A stretch of 64,000 nt of DNA from Mycobacterium sp. MS1601. Its GTDB lineage: Bacteria; Actinomycetota; Actinomycetes; Mycobacteriales; Mycobacteriaceae. Under the pieces are notes generated by a model. The model made no database searches and was not told the DNA's origin. It saw only the letters and a program-made list of their open reading frames with translations. This document shows, one piece after another, positions 17,667-26,414 of this stretch. Location: positions 3,348,001-3,412,000 of the forward strand of contig NZ_CP019420.1 of the NCBI RefSeq assembly GCF_001984215.1, written 5' to 3'. Both the position numbers and the translations under genes were made by a program. Each line of letters opens with the position of its first letter. The first letter of the stretch is position 1.

Positions 17667-18607
17667 TGGCCGATCTTCACCGGGTTCAGGTGGTCGATCG
17701 GGTGACCGTGGGCACCGATGTGGTGATCCTGCGACTGCACGGCCCGACGCTGCCGGCGTGGACGCCTGGAGCGCACGTTGACGTGGTGTTGCCGTCAGGT
17801 CAGATCCGCCAGTACTCGCTGTGCGGGCCGGCTGACGCGCAGGGGGAGTACACCATCGCTGTCCTGCGCCAGCAGGATGGCCGTGGTGGCTCCGAGGAGG
17901 TGCACCAGAAGCTCACTGTGGGAACCCAACTCACCCTTGTCGGGCCGCGCAACAAGTTCGAGCTGCAACCGGCGCAGGAGTATGTCTTTGTCGCCGGTGG
18001 TATCGGGATCACCCCGTTGCTGCCGATGATCGAGTCCGTGGCCGCGGCCGGGTTGCCCTGGCGGCTGGTCTACGGCGGGCGGTCTCGGTCATCGATGGCG
18101 TTCCTGGAGCGACTCGAGGCGTTCGGCGGCGCCGTGCAGGTGATTCCGGAAGACGAGCTGGGCCGGATGGACGTCAGTGCGGTGCTGTCGCCATCGGTAG
18201 GGGCCGCGGTGTACGTCTGCGGTCCGGCTGGGCTGATCGATGCTGTCGGCGAGGTTGTCGAGGGTTGGGCGTCCGGCAGCTTCCATTTCGAACGCTTTGG
18301 TGGCGATGGTGTGGCGGCATCGGAGCACGGTGATCAGGCCTTCGAGGTGCAGCTGGGGCTGGGCGGCCCGGTGGTGCAGGTGGCCGCAGACCAGACGGTG
18401 CTGCAGGCGGTGCTCGACGCGGGGGCCGATGTCCTCTACTCCTGCGAGGAGGGCAGCTGCGGCAGCTGCGAGACCGCTGTTCTGGACGGCGAAGTGGTAC
18501 ACTGGGATACGGCGCTCACCGATGACGAGCGGGCCGGCGGCGCCATGCTGATCTGCGTGTCCAGGGCAGCCTGCCCGCGGCTGGTGTTGGACATCGACGC
18601 GCCCTGA
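17666..18607 (+). CDS. Phthalate-dioxygenase-reductase-type flavin/[2Fe-2S] reductase
   Basis: 313 residues in the PDR order. A flavin domain comes first (IRQYSLCGPA), then an NAD(P)H domain (FVAGGIGITPLLPMIE and VYVCGPAGLID). A C-terminal plant-type ferredoxin follows with CEEGSCGSCETAV and LICVSRA, giving all four cluster cysteines. It passes electrons from NAD(P)H to the Rieske oxygenase encoded immediately upstream. The two genes together are a complete class IA system. Confidence 0.92.
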   Translation: MADLHRVQVVDRVTVGTDVVILRLHGPTLPAWTPGAHVDVVLPSGQIRQYSLCGPADAQGEYTIAVLRQQDGRGGSEEVHQKLTVGTQLTLVGPRNKFELQPAQEYVFVAGGIGITPLLPMIESVAAAGLPWRLVYGGRSRSSMAFLERLEAFGGAVQVIPEDELGRMDVSAVLSPSVGAAVYVCGPAGLIDAVGEVVEGWASGSFHFERFGGDGVAASEHGDQAFEVQLGLGGPVVQVAADQTVLQAVLDAGADVLYSCEEGSCGSCETAVLDGEVVHWDTALTDDERAGGAMLICVSRAACPRLVLDIDAP

Positions 18608-18716
18608 CTCCCGGGTGGGTCCGAAGGGCGGTGGCACGTCGGGGCGGGGTGTGGCCCGCCAGTGGGTCGTGGTCGATTTCGGCGATGATGTCCACGATCA
18701 CCCCGTCCTTCGACGC

Positions 18717-19457
18717 TCAGCCGCCGTGTCCCTGCACCGCCTCGGCCCACAGCTCGTCGGCGTCCAGGGGTGAGTTCTGATCGTTAATCGACTGTGCGAC
18801 AAGGATTTTGCATGTCGATGTGAGATGGTGGCGCATGGCGTCCATGGCCGCCTTCGGTTGATTCGCCATGACGGCTTCGACGAAGGGGTGGTGCTCGGCG
18901 TCGATGTCGTGCACGGTGCGGGCGCGGTCGGTGGTGGTGGCGCCGAGTAGCCGGATGGACTCGCGCATGGACCGCACGATGGTCCTGGCCCGGGTATTGC
19001 CCGCGGCCTCCATGATGTGGTCGTGCAGGAGTTGGTCGTGGTGGGCGAAGGTCCGTTCGTCGCCGGCCGCCGCGGCGGCGTGCAGCAACTCCATTCGCTG
19101 CTGTAGCCGGGCTGCCAGCGTCGTGTCGCACACCGTGGCCGCCCGACCGACTGCGGGAACCTCGAGCGCCAAGCGGATAGCGAAGATGTCGGCGATCTCC
19201 CGGGGGTCGGGGAGTAGTACCCGAAAACCCTGACGGGCTTCGAAGCGGATCAGGCCGACTTCTTCCAGCCGTAGCAGGGCGTCGCGCACCGGGGTCCGGG
19301 AGACGCCGAGGGCATCGGCCAACTGATACACCGAGTACTTCACACCGGGGCGCATGACGCCCGAATCCAGTGCGGCACGAACGGCCTCCATGACCTGCTC
19401 AGCGCGCCTGCCTTCCGCGTGGGGCAAGGGTGCCAGCTCGAGGTCGGCTTCGGCCAT
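18717..19457 (-). CDS. GntR-family (FCD subfamily) regulator of the adjacent dehydrogenase
   Basis: The winged helix lies at ~15-80 (LADALGVSRTPVRDALLRLEEVGLI) and an FCD domain with metal residues at ~90-220 (AIRLALEV, HHDQLLHDHIM, HHPFVEAVM). ATG 19457 (MAEADLEL) is preferred. The in-frame ATG at 19493 lies inside the palindrome at 19484-19520 and would make part of the operator coding. It diverges from the 2-hydroxyacid dehydrogenase gene, so a 2-hydroxy acid such as D-lactate is a plausible inducer by analogy with LldR-type regulators. Confidence 0.87.
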   Translation of the reverse strand: MAEADLELAPLPHAEGRRAEQVMEAVRAALDSGVMRPGVKYSVYQLADALGVSRTPVRDALLRLEEVGLIRFEARQGFRVLLPDPREIADIFAIRLALEVPAVGRAATVCDTTLAARLQQRMELLHAAAAAGDERTFAHHDQLLHDHIMEAAGNTRARTIVRSMRESIRLLGATTTDRARTVHDIDAEHHPFVEAVMANQPKAAMDAMRHHLTSTCKILVAQSINDQNSPLDADELWAEAVQGHGG

Positions 19458-19483
19458 CTGCGCACTGTAGCAATAATCTCCAC

Positions 19484-19520
19484 TTCCTAGCATGCTACGA
19501 ATGACGTAGCATGCTAGGAA
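19484..19520. promoter_or_regulatory. Double palindromic operator between GntR regulator and dehydrogenase
   Basis: TTCCTAGCATGCTACG at 19484-19499 and its exact reverse complement at 19505-19520 are separated by AATGA. Each arm also contains TAGCATGCTA, which is itself a perfect palindrome, so the site is two symmetric boxes inside a larger symmetric whole. Two dimers of the divergently encoded GntR protein could bind. The possible ATG of the dehydrogenase at 19511 lies within it. Confidence 0.75.
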
Positions 19521-22330
19521 TGGACGAGGCGGAGACCCTGCGTGCCCAACTGCGTGCGGCCGGTGTCGCAGATGTACGGATCGACGGCACCAGCAGAGCT
19601 GTGTACTCGTCGGACGCGTCGCTGTACCGGGTCACGCCCACCGCGGTGGTCTGCCCTGCCGATCACGATGAGGTGGCTGCCGTTCTCGAGGTGTGCCGGC
19701 GGCAGAATGTGCCCGTCACGGCCCGCGGTGGCGGCACATCCATCGCCGGCAACGCGGTGGGCGCCGGGGTGGTCATGGACTTCAGCCGATACATGAACAA
19801 GGTCTTGTCCGTCGACCCCGACACGCGTACTGCCGTCGTCCAGCCTGGGGTGGTGCAGTCGGTTCTGCAGAAGGCGGCGGCACCATTCGGGCTGCGGTTC
19901 GGTCCTGATCCGTCCTCGCTGTCCCGCTGCACCATCGGTGGCATGATCGGCAACAATGCCTGCGGCTCAAGGGCTTTGGGTTATGGCCGAACCTCGGACA
20001 ACGTGACCGCCATGCGCGTGTTGACGGCCAGGGGGGAAGATCTGCGGTTACCGTCTGCGCAGTCGCCCACTCTGGACGCACTGTCGTCGGTCATCGGCGC
20101 CGGGCTGGCCACCATCCGCACCGAGTTCGGCACCTTCGGTCGCCAGGTATCGGGCTACTCGTTGGAACACCTGTTGCCGGAGAACGGGTTTGACGTCACC
20201 AAGCTGCTGGTCGGCAGTGAAGGAACCCTGGCCGTGTGTACAGAGGCGACGGTGAACCTGGTGCATGAACCGGCGCACCGGATGCTGGTGGTGCTGGGTT
20301 ACCCCGACATCGCTGCGGCCGGGGACGCCACGCCGGCGATCCTGGCGCACCGGCCGACGGCGTGCGAAGGTATCGACTCCCGGATCGTGGACGTGGTCCG
20401 CGAGCGTAAGGGTGACGGTGCGGTGCCCCCGCTACCGGCGGGTGCGGCGTGGGTGTTCGTCGAGGTCGTCGGCGACACGGTGGAGGAAGCGCTGCGACGG
20501 GCAGAGGAAACCGGAAGCTCCTGTGGTGCGGTCGATTCACTGGTGGTCGAGGATCCGGTGCGAGCGGCGACGCTGTGGCAGATCCGCACCGACGGCGCAG
20601 GTCTGGCGGCGCGCAGCCCGCAGAATCGGCCTGCGCACGCCGGCTGGGAAGACGCGGCGGTTCCGCCGGCCAGGCTTGGGGACTACCTGCGTGACTTCGA
20701 TGCCTTGATGGCCGACTTCGGGGTCACCGGCATGCCATACGGCCACTTCGGCGAGGGTTGTATGCACGTCCGTATAGACCTGCCGCTGGATCGACCCGGT
20801 GGACGAAAGGTGTTCCGCGACTTCATGTTCGCCGCGGCAGAGTTGGTGGCCGGTTACGGCGGATCACTGTCCGGCGAGCACGGTGACGGCCGTGCCCGCG
20901 GCGAGTTGCTGCCACTGATGTATTCATCTGACGCGTTGGCCCTGCTGGCTGCCGTCAAGCACACCTTTGACCCGGACAATCTGCTGAATCCCGGCGTGGT
21001 GGTGGATCCGCTGCCCCTGGATGCCGATCTCCGTGTGCCGGCGGCGCCGGCGCTGCGCCGCGACTTGGCTCTGGCCTACCGCCACGACGGCGGCGACTTC
21101 ACCCAGGCCGTGCACCGCTGCACCGGGGTCGGGAAGTGCCGTGCAGACAACACCGGCAGCGGAGGCGTGATGTGTCCGTCGTACCAGGCCACCCGGGAGG
21201 AGAAGGACTCCACCCGCGGCCGCGCCCGGGTTTTGCAGGAGATGATCAACGGAACCGATGTGCGCGGCGGGTGGCGCTCCCCGGAAGTGCATGAGGCGCT
21301 CGATCTGTGCCTGTCCTGCAAGGGATGTGCGTCCGACTGCCCGACCGGCGTGGACATGGCCGCCTACAAGGCCGAGGTGCTGCATCAGAGCTACCGGGGT
21401 CGCATCCGGCCCGCCTCGCACTACTCGCTCGGCTGGCTGCCGCGCTGGGCGAAGATGGCCGCGGTGGCACCGAAGCTGGCCAACGCCGCCATGAAGGTGC
21501 CCGGAGTGGGATCCGCCGCGCTGGCTGTCGCCGGGGTGGATCATCGCCGGACCATTCCGGCGTTCGCACCCCAGACGTTCCGGTCGTGGTTCAAAGGCAA
21601 CGTCCCTGCCGGCGGCCCGGGCGACGAGGTACTGCTGTTCGTCGACACGTTCACCAACTACTTCTCACCTGAGGTGGGGATCGCGACCGTGCGGGTGCTG
21701 CAGGACGCCGGCTACCGTCCGCGACTGACCGAGCGTCAGGAATGCTGCGGACTCACCTGGATCTCGACCGGCCAGCTGGACACCGCGCGACGCAAGCTCG
21801 ACCGCACCCTGGCGGCCCTGGCTCCCAGCGTCGACCGCGGTGTTCCGGTGGTCGGGATGGAACCGTCGTGCACGGCGGTGTTGCGTTCGGAGGCGGTCGA
21901 ACTGGTGGGCGGTGCACGCGCAGAAGCGGTGGGGGCAGCCACGCGCACGCTGGCCGAACTGTTGACCGCCACGGGATGGCAGCCGCCATCGATGGCCGGC
22001 ACCGAGGTGGTGGCCCAGCCGCACTGCCACCACCACTCGGTGATGGGGTGGAGTCCCGACGCCGAACTGCTCCGTGATGCCGGCGCCGAGCTGACGCGAC
22101 TCGGTGGCTGCTGTGGGCTGGCCGGCAACTTCGGGGTGGAGCAGGGGCATTACGAGGTGTCGGTTGCGGTGGCCGAACAACAGTTGCTGCCAGCCGTGCG
22201 GGCGGCGTCGGCAGAGGCGGTGGTGCTGGCGGACGGGTTCTCCTGCCGCACGCAGCTCGACGACCTGACCGATCGCCACGGTACCCATCTGGCGCAGCTA
22301 TTGGCCGAACGCCTGCCTGATAGGGTTTAA
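19520..22330 (+). CDS. FAD- and [4Fe-4S]-dependent 2-hydroxyacid dehydrogenase (GlcD/D-lactate dehydrogenase type fusion)
   Basis: About 936 residues. The PCMH-type FAD domain (VTARGGGTSIAGNAVG) and FAD-oxidase C domain (YGHFGEGCMHVRIDL and SLSGEHGDGRARGELL) fill the first ~500 residues. A ferredoxin-like part follows with CLSCKGCASDCPTG and the earlier CTGVGKCRAD...CPSY. Two CCG-type domains end it (ECCGLTW and GGCCGLAGNFG). Such fusions oxidise D-lactate, D-2-hydroxyglutarate or glycolate and feed electrons to the respiratory chain. ATG 19520 clears the palindrome. ATG 19511 is three codons earlier and equally open. The operator beneath the start implies tight induction. Confidence 0.9.
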   Translation: MDEAETLRAQLRAAGVADVRIDGTSRAVYSSDASLYRVTPTAVVCPADHDEVAAVLEVCRRQNVPVTARGGGTSIAGNAVGAGVVMDFSRYMNKVLSVDPDTRTAVVQPGVVQSVLQKAAAPFGLRFGPDPSSLSRCTIGGMIGNNACGSRALGYGRTSDNVTAMRVLTARGEDLRLPSAQSPTLDALSSVIGAGLATIRTEFGTFGRQVSGYSLEHLLPENGFDVTKLLVGSEGTLAVCTEATVNLVHEPAHRMLVVLGYPDIAAAGDATPAILAHRPTACEGIDSRIVDVVRERKGDGAVPPLPAGAAWVFVEVVGDTVEEALRRAEETGSSCGAVDSLVVEDPVRAATLWQIRTDGAGLAARSPQNRPAHAGWEDAAVPPARLGDYLRDFDALMADFGVTGMPYGHFGEGCMHVRIDLPLDRPGGRKVFRDFMFAAAELVAGYGGSLSGEHGDGRARGELLPLMYSSDALALLAAVKHTFDPDNLLNPGVVVDPLPLDADLRVPAAPALRRDLALAYRHDGGDFTQAVHRCTGVGKCRADNTGSGGVMCPSYQATREEKDSTRGRARVLQEMINGTDVRGGWRSPEVHEALDLCLSCKGCASDCPTGVDMAAYKAEVLHQSYRGRIRPASHYSLGWLPRWAKMAAVAPKLANAAMKVPGVGSAALAVAGVDHRRTIPAFAPQTFRSWFKGNVPAGGPGDEVLLFVDTFTNYFSPEVGIATVRVLQDAGYRPRLTERQECCGLTWISTGQLDTARRKLDRTLAALAPSVDRGVPVVGMEPSCTAVLRSEAVELVGGARAEAVGAATRTLAELLTATGWQPPSMAGTEVVAQPHCHHHSVMGWSPDAELLRDAGAELTRLGGCCGLAGNFGVEQGHYEVSVAVAEQQLLPAVRAASAEAVVLADGFSCRTQLDDLTDRHGTHLAQLLAERLPDRV

Positions 22331-22359
22331 GCGGCACTGAAGTTGCTGGCGCCGCTATC

Positions 22360-22391
22360 TGTCTGCGGGTCGTTCGAACGGGCCGCAGACA
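22360..22391 (+). promoter_or_regulatory. Strong stem-loop just before the MFS transporter ribosome site
   Basis: TGTCTGCGG and CCGCAGACA form a perfect 9-base outer stem, and inside lies the palindrome CGTTCGAACG at 22371-22380. The 3' arm ends at the first A of the AAGGAG ribosome site of the next gene. It may act as the terminator of the dehydrogenase gene, or as a leader structure that limits translation of the transporter. No T-run follows. Confidence 0.5.
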
Positions 22392-22402
22392 AGGAGAGCC
22401 AG

Positions 22403-23578
22403 GTGCGTCATCCGGTCGGCGAGCGTGTGCTCGTCGCGGTCTCGGTTTTCGGCCTGGCGGCCTGCCTGAGACCGGCGATCACGGCCGTCGGCCCACTGAT
22501 TCCCGACATCAGCGCTACCACCGGCCTCAGCTACGCCAGCCTCGGCGTTCTCGGCTCCCTGCCACTGTTGCTGTTCGCCTCCGTGGCCCCGTTCGGTGCG
22601 GTGGCGCTGCGCTACGGCACCCCGCCGGTGGTGGCCCGCTGGGTTGCGCTGATCCTCATGCTCGGCATCGTGGTGCGCTCAACTGTTGGGGTGCCTGGAT
22701 TATGGTTGGGCACAGTGCTTTTGGCCGGTGCCGTCGCGGTGGGCAATGTGTTGGTGCCGGTGTTGGTGCGCCGGGACTATGCCCAGAACGCCGCCCTGGC
22801 CTCCGGTGTCAACGCATTGACCGTCAGCGGTTTCGCGGCCCTCGGGTCCGGCCTGGCGATCGTCTTCACCGACTGGACCGGTGACTGGCGGCGCACCCTG
22901 TTGTTGTGGGCGATCCTGCCCGCTGCCATCGCTGTGGTGTGGTTCGCGCGCCGCGACGACCCCGACGAGTCGTTCCTGGGGGCGACGCCCCCGGGTGGGG
23001 CAAAAAGGGTGAGCCAGTTGCGCTCGCCGGTGGCTTGGGCGGTGACCGGCTACATGGGGTTTCAGTCGGTGACGTTCTACCTGATCATCACCTGGATGCC
23101 GAGCATCGAGCTCAGCCGAGGCGTGAGTGTTGAAGCCTCCGCGCTGCATCTGCTGGTTTACCAGTTGTGGGGTGCGCCCTTTGGGCTGGCGGTCAGCTGG
23201 TGGCTGCACCGCACCGGGCGTTACGTGCTGGTCGCGGTGGTGACCAGTGTGCCGATGCTGATCGGCGCCGTCGGCATCCTCGTCACCGACGGCAGTGCCC
23301 TGCTCTGGCTGGCCATCGCCGCGCCGGGCAGTGCGGCCGCCTTGTCGGTGGCCTTCCTGCTGATGGCGCATCATTCCGCCGACGCACGGGAGGCCGCGGG
23401 ACTGTCGGCGATGGTGAACGCGGGCGGCTATCTCATGGCCGCCACCGGACCCTTCGCGGCAGGGCTGCTGCACGAGTGGACCTCGTCGTGGCTTCCCGCG
23501 CTGATCCTGCTGGCCGTCGCGGCGGCGTTGCAGGTGCTGGTGGCGTTCCCGGCGGCCCGCCAGCGGGCGGCGGGCTAG
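22403..23578 (+). CDS. MFS transporter, CynX/NimT (cyanate/nitroimidazole) subfamily
   Basis: 391 residues with 12 hydrophobic segments. GTG 22403 is chosen because AAGGAG sits five bases upstream, and the protein then begins VRHPVGERVLVAVSVFGLA. The stretch CLRPAITAVGPLIPDI near the N-terminus is the typical CynX-like helix 1, and RRTLLLWAILPA ends helix 6. Family members move cyanate, nitroimidazoles or small organic anions. The location after the hydroxyacid dehydrogenase is compatible with carboxylate transport but does not prove it. Its TAG overlaps the opposite-strand stop of the next gene within CTAG. Confidence 0.82.
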   Translation: MRHPVGERVLVAVSVFGLAACLRPAITAVGPLIPDISATTGLSYASLGVLGSLPLLLFASVAPFGAVALRYGTPPVVARWVALILMLGIVVRSTVGVPGLWLGTVLLAGAVAVGNVLVPVLVRRDYAQNAALASGVNALTVSGFAALGSGLAIVFTDWTGDWRRTLLLWAILPAAIAVVWFARRDDPDESFLGATPPGGAKRVSQLRSPVAWAVTGYMGFQSVTFYLIITWMPSIELSRGVSVEASALHLLVYQLWGAPFGLAVSWWLHRTGRYVLVAVVTSVPMLIGAVGILVTDGSALLWLAIAAPGSAAALSVAFLLMAHHSADAREAAGLSAMVNAGGYLMAATGPFAAGLLHEWTSSWLPALILLAVAAALQVLVAFPAARQRAAG

Positions 23579-23892
23579 ACGCGGCCCTTGCTGCGGGGCT
23601 TGAGCGTCCACGCGGGCACCCAGTGCGTGACGGGTGTGTGCTTGGAGCCGTAGCTGACCTGATAGGTCACCCAGCCCCACCAGTCGCCCTGCTCACAGAT
23701 GCCCCAGCAGCTCAACAGTCCCTCGACCACCTTGTGCATCTGCAGCCCCTGCGGGTGGTAGCGGCCGCTGCGGTGTGGCTCACGCGGGAACAGGACGGTC
23801 AGATCCACCAGCACGGCGACGGGCGGCTGCACCACTCGGAACGAGTCGCGCAGCGGCTGGCCGTTGTAGCCGATCGACGGCAGCTCACCCAC
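23575..23892 (-). CDS. Small protein of unknown function
   Basis: 105 residues, not recognised. The frame is well formed and rich in tryptophan (CWGICEQGDWWGWVTYQVSYG), with a basic C-terminal end. No signal peptide or membrane helix is obvious. It is convergent with the MFS gene, the two stop codons sharing CTAG. The sequence has the composition expected of a real mycobacterial gene, and no longer frame competes in this interval. Confidence 0.6.
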   Translation of the reverse strand: MGELPSIGYNGQPLRDSFRVVQPPVAVLVDLTVLFPREPHRSGRYHPQGLQMHKVVEGLLSCWGICEQGDWWGWVTYQVSYGSKHTPVTHWVPAWTLKPRSKGRV

Positions 23893-23924
23893 AATTCGAT
23901 CATATGTTCGAATCGAATGTGCGG

Positions 23925-24647
23925 CTAGACCGGCCGGACCTCGAGCGGTGTCTCCTCGGCAGCCCCGCCCACAGACCTGATGAAATAGGCTCCAGCGCCA
24001 GGCTTCTCGCTGACTGCCTGGGCGAACTCGGTTCCGCGATACAGCACGCCTGCGCCGTCGTCGGTCGCGTATGCCGCAGGCAGCACGCCTGCGCCCACCA
24101 ACTGGTGCACAAGCGGCCGGCGTTGCTCCTCGGAGTCGTAGTGCACGCCGTTGGCGAAAGGCACAAAACCCAGACCGTTGGTGACCGGTCGCAGCTCAGG
24201 GCCGAACGAGTCCGTCGTCCCGCCGACGTGCCAGCAGATGGACCCGGCGGAGATGCCCGTGAGGACCACGCCGGATGACCAGGCCGCGCGCAGGGCCTCG
24301 TCGACCCCGTGCAGCCGCCACATCGCCAACAAGCCGGCGACACTGCCGCCGAACACCCAGATCACGTCCTGGTCGAGAAGATGGGCGGTGATGTCGTCGA
24401 CATTGGGCATGGGGAACAACGACAGGTGCGATGGTACGAACCCGCGATCCCGCGCCGCCTCGGTCAGATGGTGCAGGACCGTCCTGTCGTCGCCCATCGC
24501 CGTCGCTAGGAGACACATCTTCGGCGCACCGGTGGTGCCGGACAGTTCCACGGCGAAGTCGGTGAGGGCGCTGAACGCGAACCGGGTGCGGCGGCCGTCC
24601 GTGATACCCCCGCTGGTCGCCAGAATGGTCGGTTCATCGGCCGGCAT
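23925..24647 (-). CDS. Peptidase S51 (dipeptidase E/cyanophycinase-like) family protein
   Basis: About 240 residues from ATG 24647 (MPADEPTILATSGG). An upstream ATG at 24683 adds 12 residues without a clear ribosome site. The catalytic serine lies in LTGISAGSICW, the S51 nucleophile elbow, after the FGGSVAGLLAMWR segment. A histidine-containing GVHYDSEEQRR follows. The family cleaves Asp-X dipeptides or isoaspartyl and cyanophycin bonds as cytoplasmic serine peptidases. No cyanophycin genes are nearby, so a general dipeptidase role is more likely. Confidence 0.85.
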   Translation of the reverse strand: MPADEPTILATSGGITDGRRTRFAFSALTDFAVELSGTTGAPKMCLLATAMGDDRTVLHHLTEAARDRGFVPSHLSLFPMPNVDDITAHLLDQDVIWVFGGSVAGLLAMWRLHGVDEALRAAWSSGVVLTGISAGSICWHVGGTTDSFGPELRPVTNGLGFVPFANGVHYDSEEQRRPLVHQLVGAGVLPAAYATDDGAGVLYRGTEFAQAVSEKPGAGAYFIRSVGGAAEETPLEVRPV

Positions 24648-24751
24648 CCCGCGACGGTAGGGCAGTTGCGCAGCGTTGGGCAATCGGATTCTGGGCGCTG
24701 GTATCGTCGCGGACCCGGGGCGGCCGCAGGCGTTCTTCCCGGTGCGCCGGA

Positions 24752-25699
24752 ATGAACATGGGAGCTTGTGCGGTGGCGGTCGTCGAAGTGGATCGTGCGC
24801 GTGGTGGTGACCAGATCCTGTCCCACGCTCGACGTCGGTGGATGGCGGTGCTGATCACCGCCGTGCTGTGCGGGGCCGTGGTGTACGTGCTGGCAGTGCA
24901 GACCCGCACCGGCCAGGCGCTGGAGAACGCGGCCCTGCGCGGAGCCAGCCAGGTGGACCCCGAGTTACGGCGGGTGGCGCTGCACCAGTTCCACACCATC
25001 TCGGTCACCTCACAGCTGGCGGCGGCGCTGATAGTCGGTGTCATCGGGCTGCTGCGGCGACAGCTGTGGCTGGCCGTCGCCGGAGTCTCGGTGATCCTGG
25101 TGGGCCAGGCCGTCACCCAGGTGCTGAAGTACTACGCACTGCCGCGCCCGGATCTCGGCGTGACGCACAGCGGGTGGGTGGACAACACTCTGCCGAGTGG
25201 GCACACCACCGCAGCCATGTCGCTGTTGTTCGCGACGTTGATCGTGATGCCGTACCGATTCCGCGGCATCGCCATGTTCTTCACCCTCACGTGGGCAGTG
25301 GGTATCGGCGCCTACACCGTCATCATCAGGGCGCACCGGCTCTCCGACACGCTGGCCGCCGACGCGGTGGCACTGACCGTCGCCTGTGCGGCATCACATT
25401 TTCTGGCCCGCACGGGCCGGATCCGAGCTGTGGTGTCACCGGGCGCCGCACGCTTCACGTTGCGGACGGTGTTCGTGGTGCTGGTGGGCGCCGTCGGCGC
25501 TTTCAGTCTGTTGTGGGGCGCGATTCAGGTGGTGCAGGCCGCGGCTGCCCACCTCGATGACCGGCCCGTCGAATGGGACCTCTTCCTCGGCTCGCAGTGG
25601 CTGGCCGCAGCGGGGTCCATAGGGTCTGCCCTGCTGTTCTGGTGGACCTGGCGGCGGTTGGAGACCAAGCGGCAACGCGATCCCGTCTCCGTCCGTTAG
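24752..25699 (+). CDS. PAP2-superfamily membrane phosphatase
   Basis: 315 residues. The phosphatase motifs are present in order: KYYALPRPDLGV (K...RP), LPSGHTTAAM (PSGH) and RAHRLSDTLAADAV (R...H...D), set between membrane helices. The C-terminal ~100 residues add further hydrophobic segments. PAP2 membrane enzymes remove phosphate from phosphatidic acid, prenyl diphosphates or similar lipids at the outer face. The exact lipid is not evident and no lipid pathway gene adjoins. Confidence 0.85.
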   Translation: MNMGACAVAVVEVDRARGGDQILSHARRRWMAVLITAVLCGAVVYVLAVQTRTGQALENAALRGASQVDPELRRVALHQFHTISVTSQLAAALIVGVIGLLRRQLWLAVAGVSVILVGQAVTQVLKYYALPRPDLGVTHSGWVDNTLPSGHTTAAMSLLFATLIVMPYRFRGIAMFFTLTWAVGIGAYTVIIRAHRLSDTLAADAVALTVACAASHFLARTGRIRAVVSPGAARFTLRTVFVVLVGAVGAFSLLWGAIQVVQAAAAHLDDRPVEWDLFLGSQWLAAAGSIGSALLFWWTWRRLETKRQRDPVSVR

Positions 25700-25709
25700 C
25701 GAAGCGGGG

Positions 25710-26333
25710 CTAGTGACCTTCGAACTGGTTCCGGCCCAGGCTCTCGACGAACCGTGGCCCGAGCAGGTCGAGCTCACGGCGGTATTCGTCGGCCCATGCG
25801 CCGAACGGGTGGTGGGCCAGGTACTCGTTGCGGAACCGGTCGTCCTCGGACACCTCGGTGAGACAGAACGACGGGATGGTCAGGTCCACGACGGGCGAAT
25901 TGCGCTCCACCTCGGCGACCAGCAAGGGCGCATTGCCGCCCAGGAAGCGGTCGATGACCCAGCCGTCCTCACCCAGCCACACCGAGGACCTGATCTTGAC
26001 GACGACGTGCTCTGCCCGCGCCACGATCTGCCCCGCCACCAAGGGGTCGAGATCGCGTTCGGCTTCGTAGCGGGTACCGCCGGCAGCGGGGCCTTTGGCG
26101 GTCATGGTGCCGATGCCCTCCGCATCCAGTGCGTCGACCAGTTCGGGGATTCCTGCGTCGAGCTCGGCGGGCGCGGGTCCTTGCAGGCGGACGCGCACGG
26201 CGTAGCCGTCGGACGCGAACAGATAGGCCTGGGCGATCAGAAGCGGGCCTGGGTCGGAGGCCGCGACAGCCGGCATCTCGCTGAGCAGGAACTTGCGTTC
26301 GAACTCGAAGTCGCCGGGATTACAGTCGGACAT
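25710..26333 (-). CDS. CYTH-domain (triphosphate tunnel metalloenzyme) protein
   Basis: 207 residues. The CYTH signature ExExK appears at 10-14 as EFERK. Charged tunnel residues follow in YAVRVRLQ, TMTAKGP, RYEAERDL, VVVKIRSSVW and WVIDRFLGG, and LLVAEVERN gives the late acidic pair. The family hydrolyses inorganic triphosphate or thiamine triphosphate, or acts as class IV adenylate cyclase. The motifs alone do not choose between these. It lies convergent to the PAP2 gene. Confidence 0.82.
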   Translation of the reverse strand: MSDCNPGDFEFERKFLLSEMPAVAASDPGPLLIAQAYLFASDGYAVRVRLQGPAPAELDAGIPELVDALDAEGIGTMTAKGPAAGGTRYEAERDLDPLVAGQIVARAEHVVVKIRSSVWLGEDGWVIDRFLGGNAPLLVAEVERNSPVVDLTIPSFCLTEVSEDDRFRNEYLAHHPFGAWADEYRRELDLLGPRFVESLGRNQFEGH

Positions 26334-26414
26334 CTGGCGACGTTAACCCGGTTACGGCGACGACGGTGGCCCGGCCTGCTGTGATCCGTGCGAAAAATTC
26401 TGAAAAAGTCTAAA

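Noticed and set aside
18516..18701. Small minus-strand frame beginning MIVDIIAEIDHDPLAGH
   Set aside because: The first residues look plausible, but it runs antisense into the reductase ferredoxin domain and has no ribosome site.
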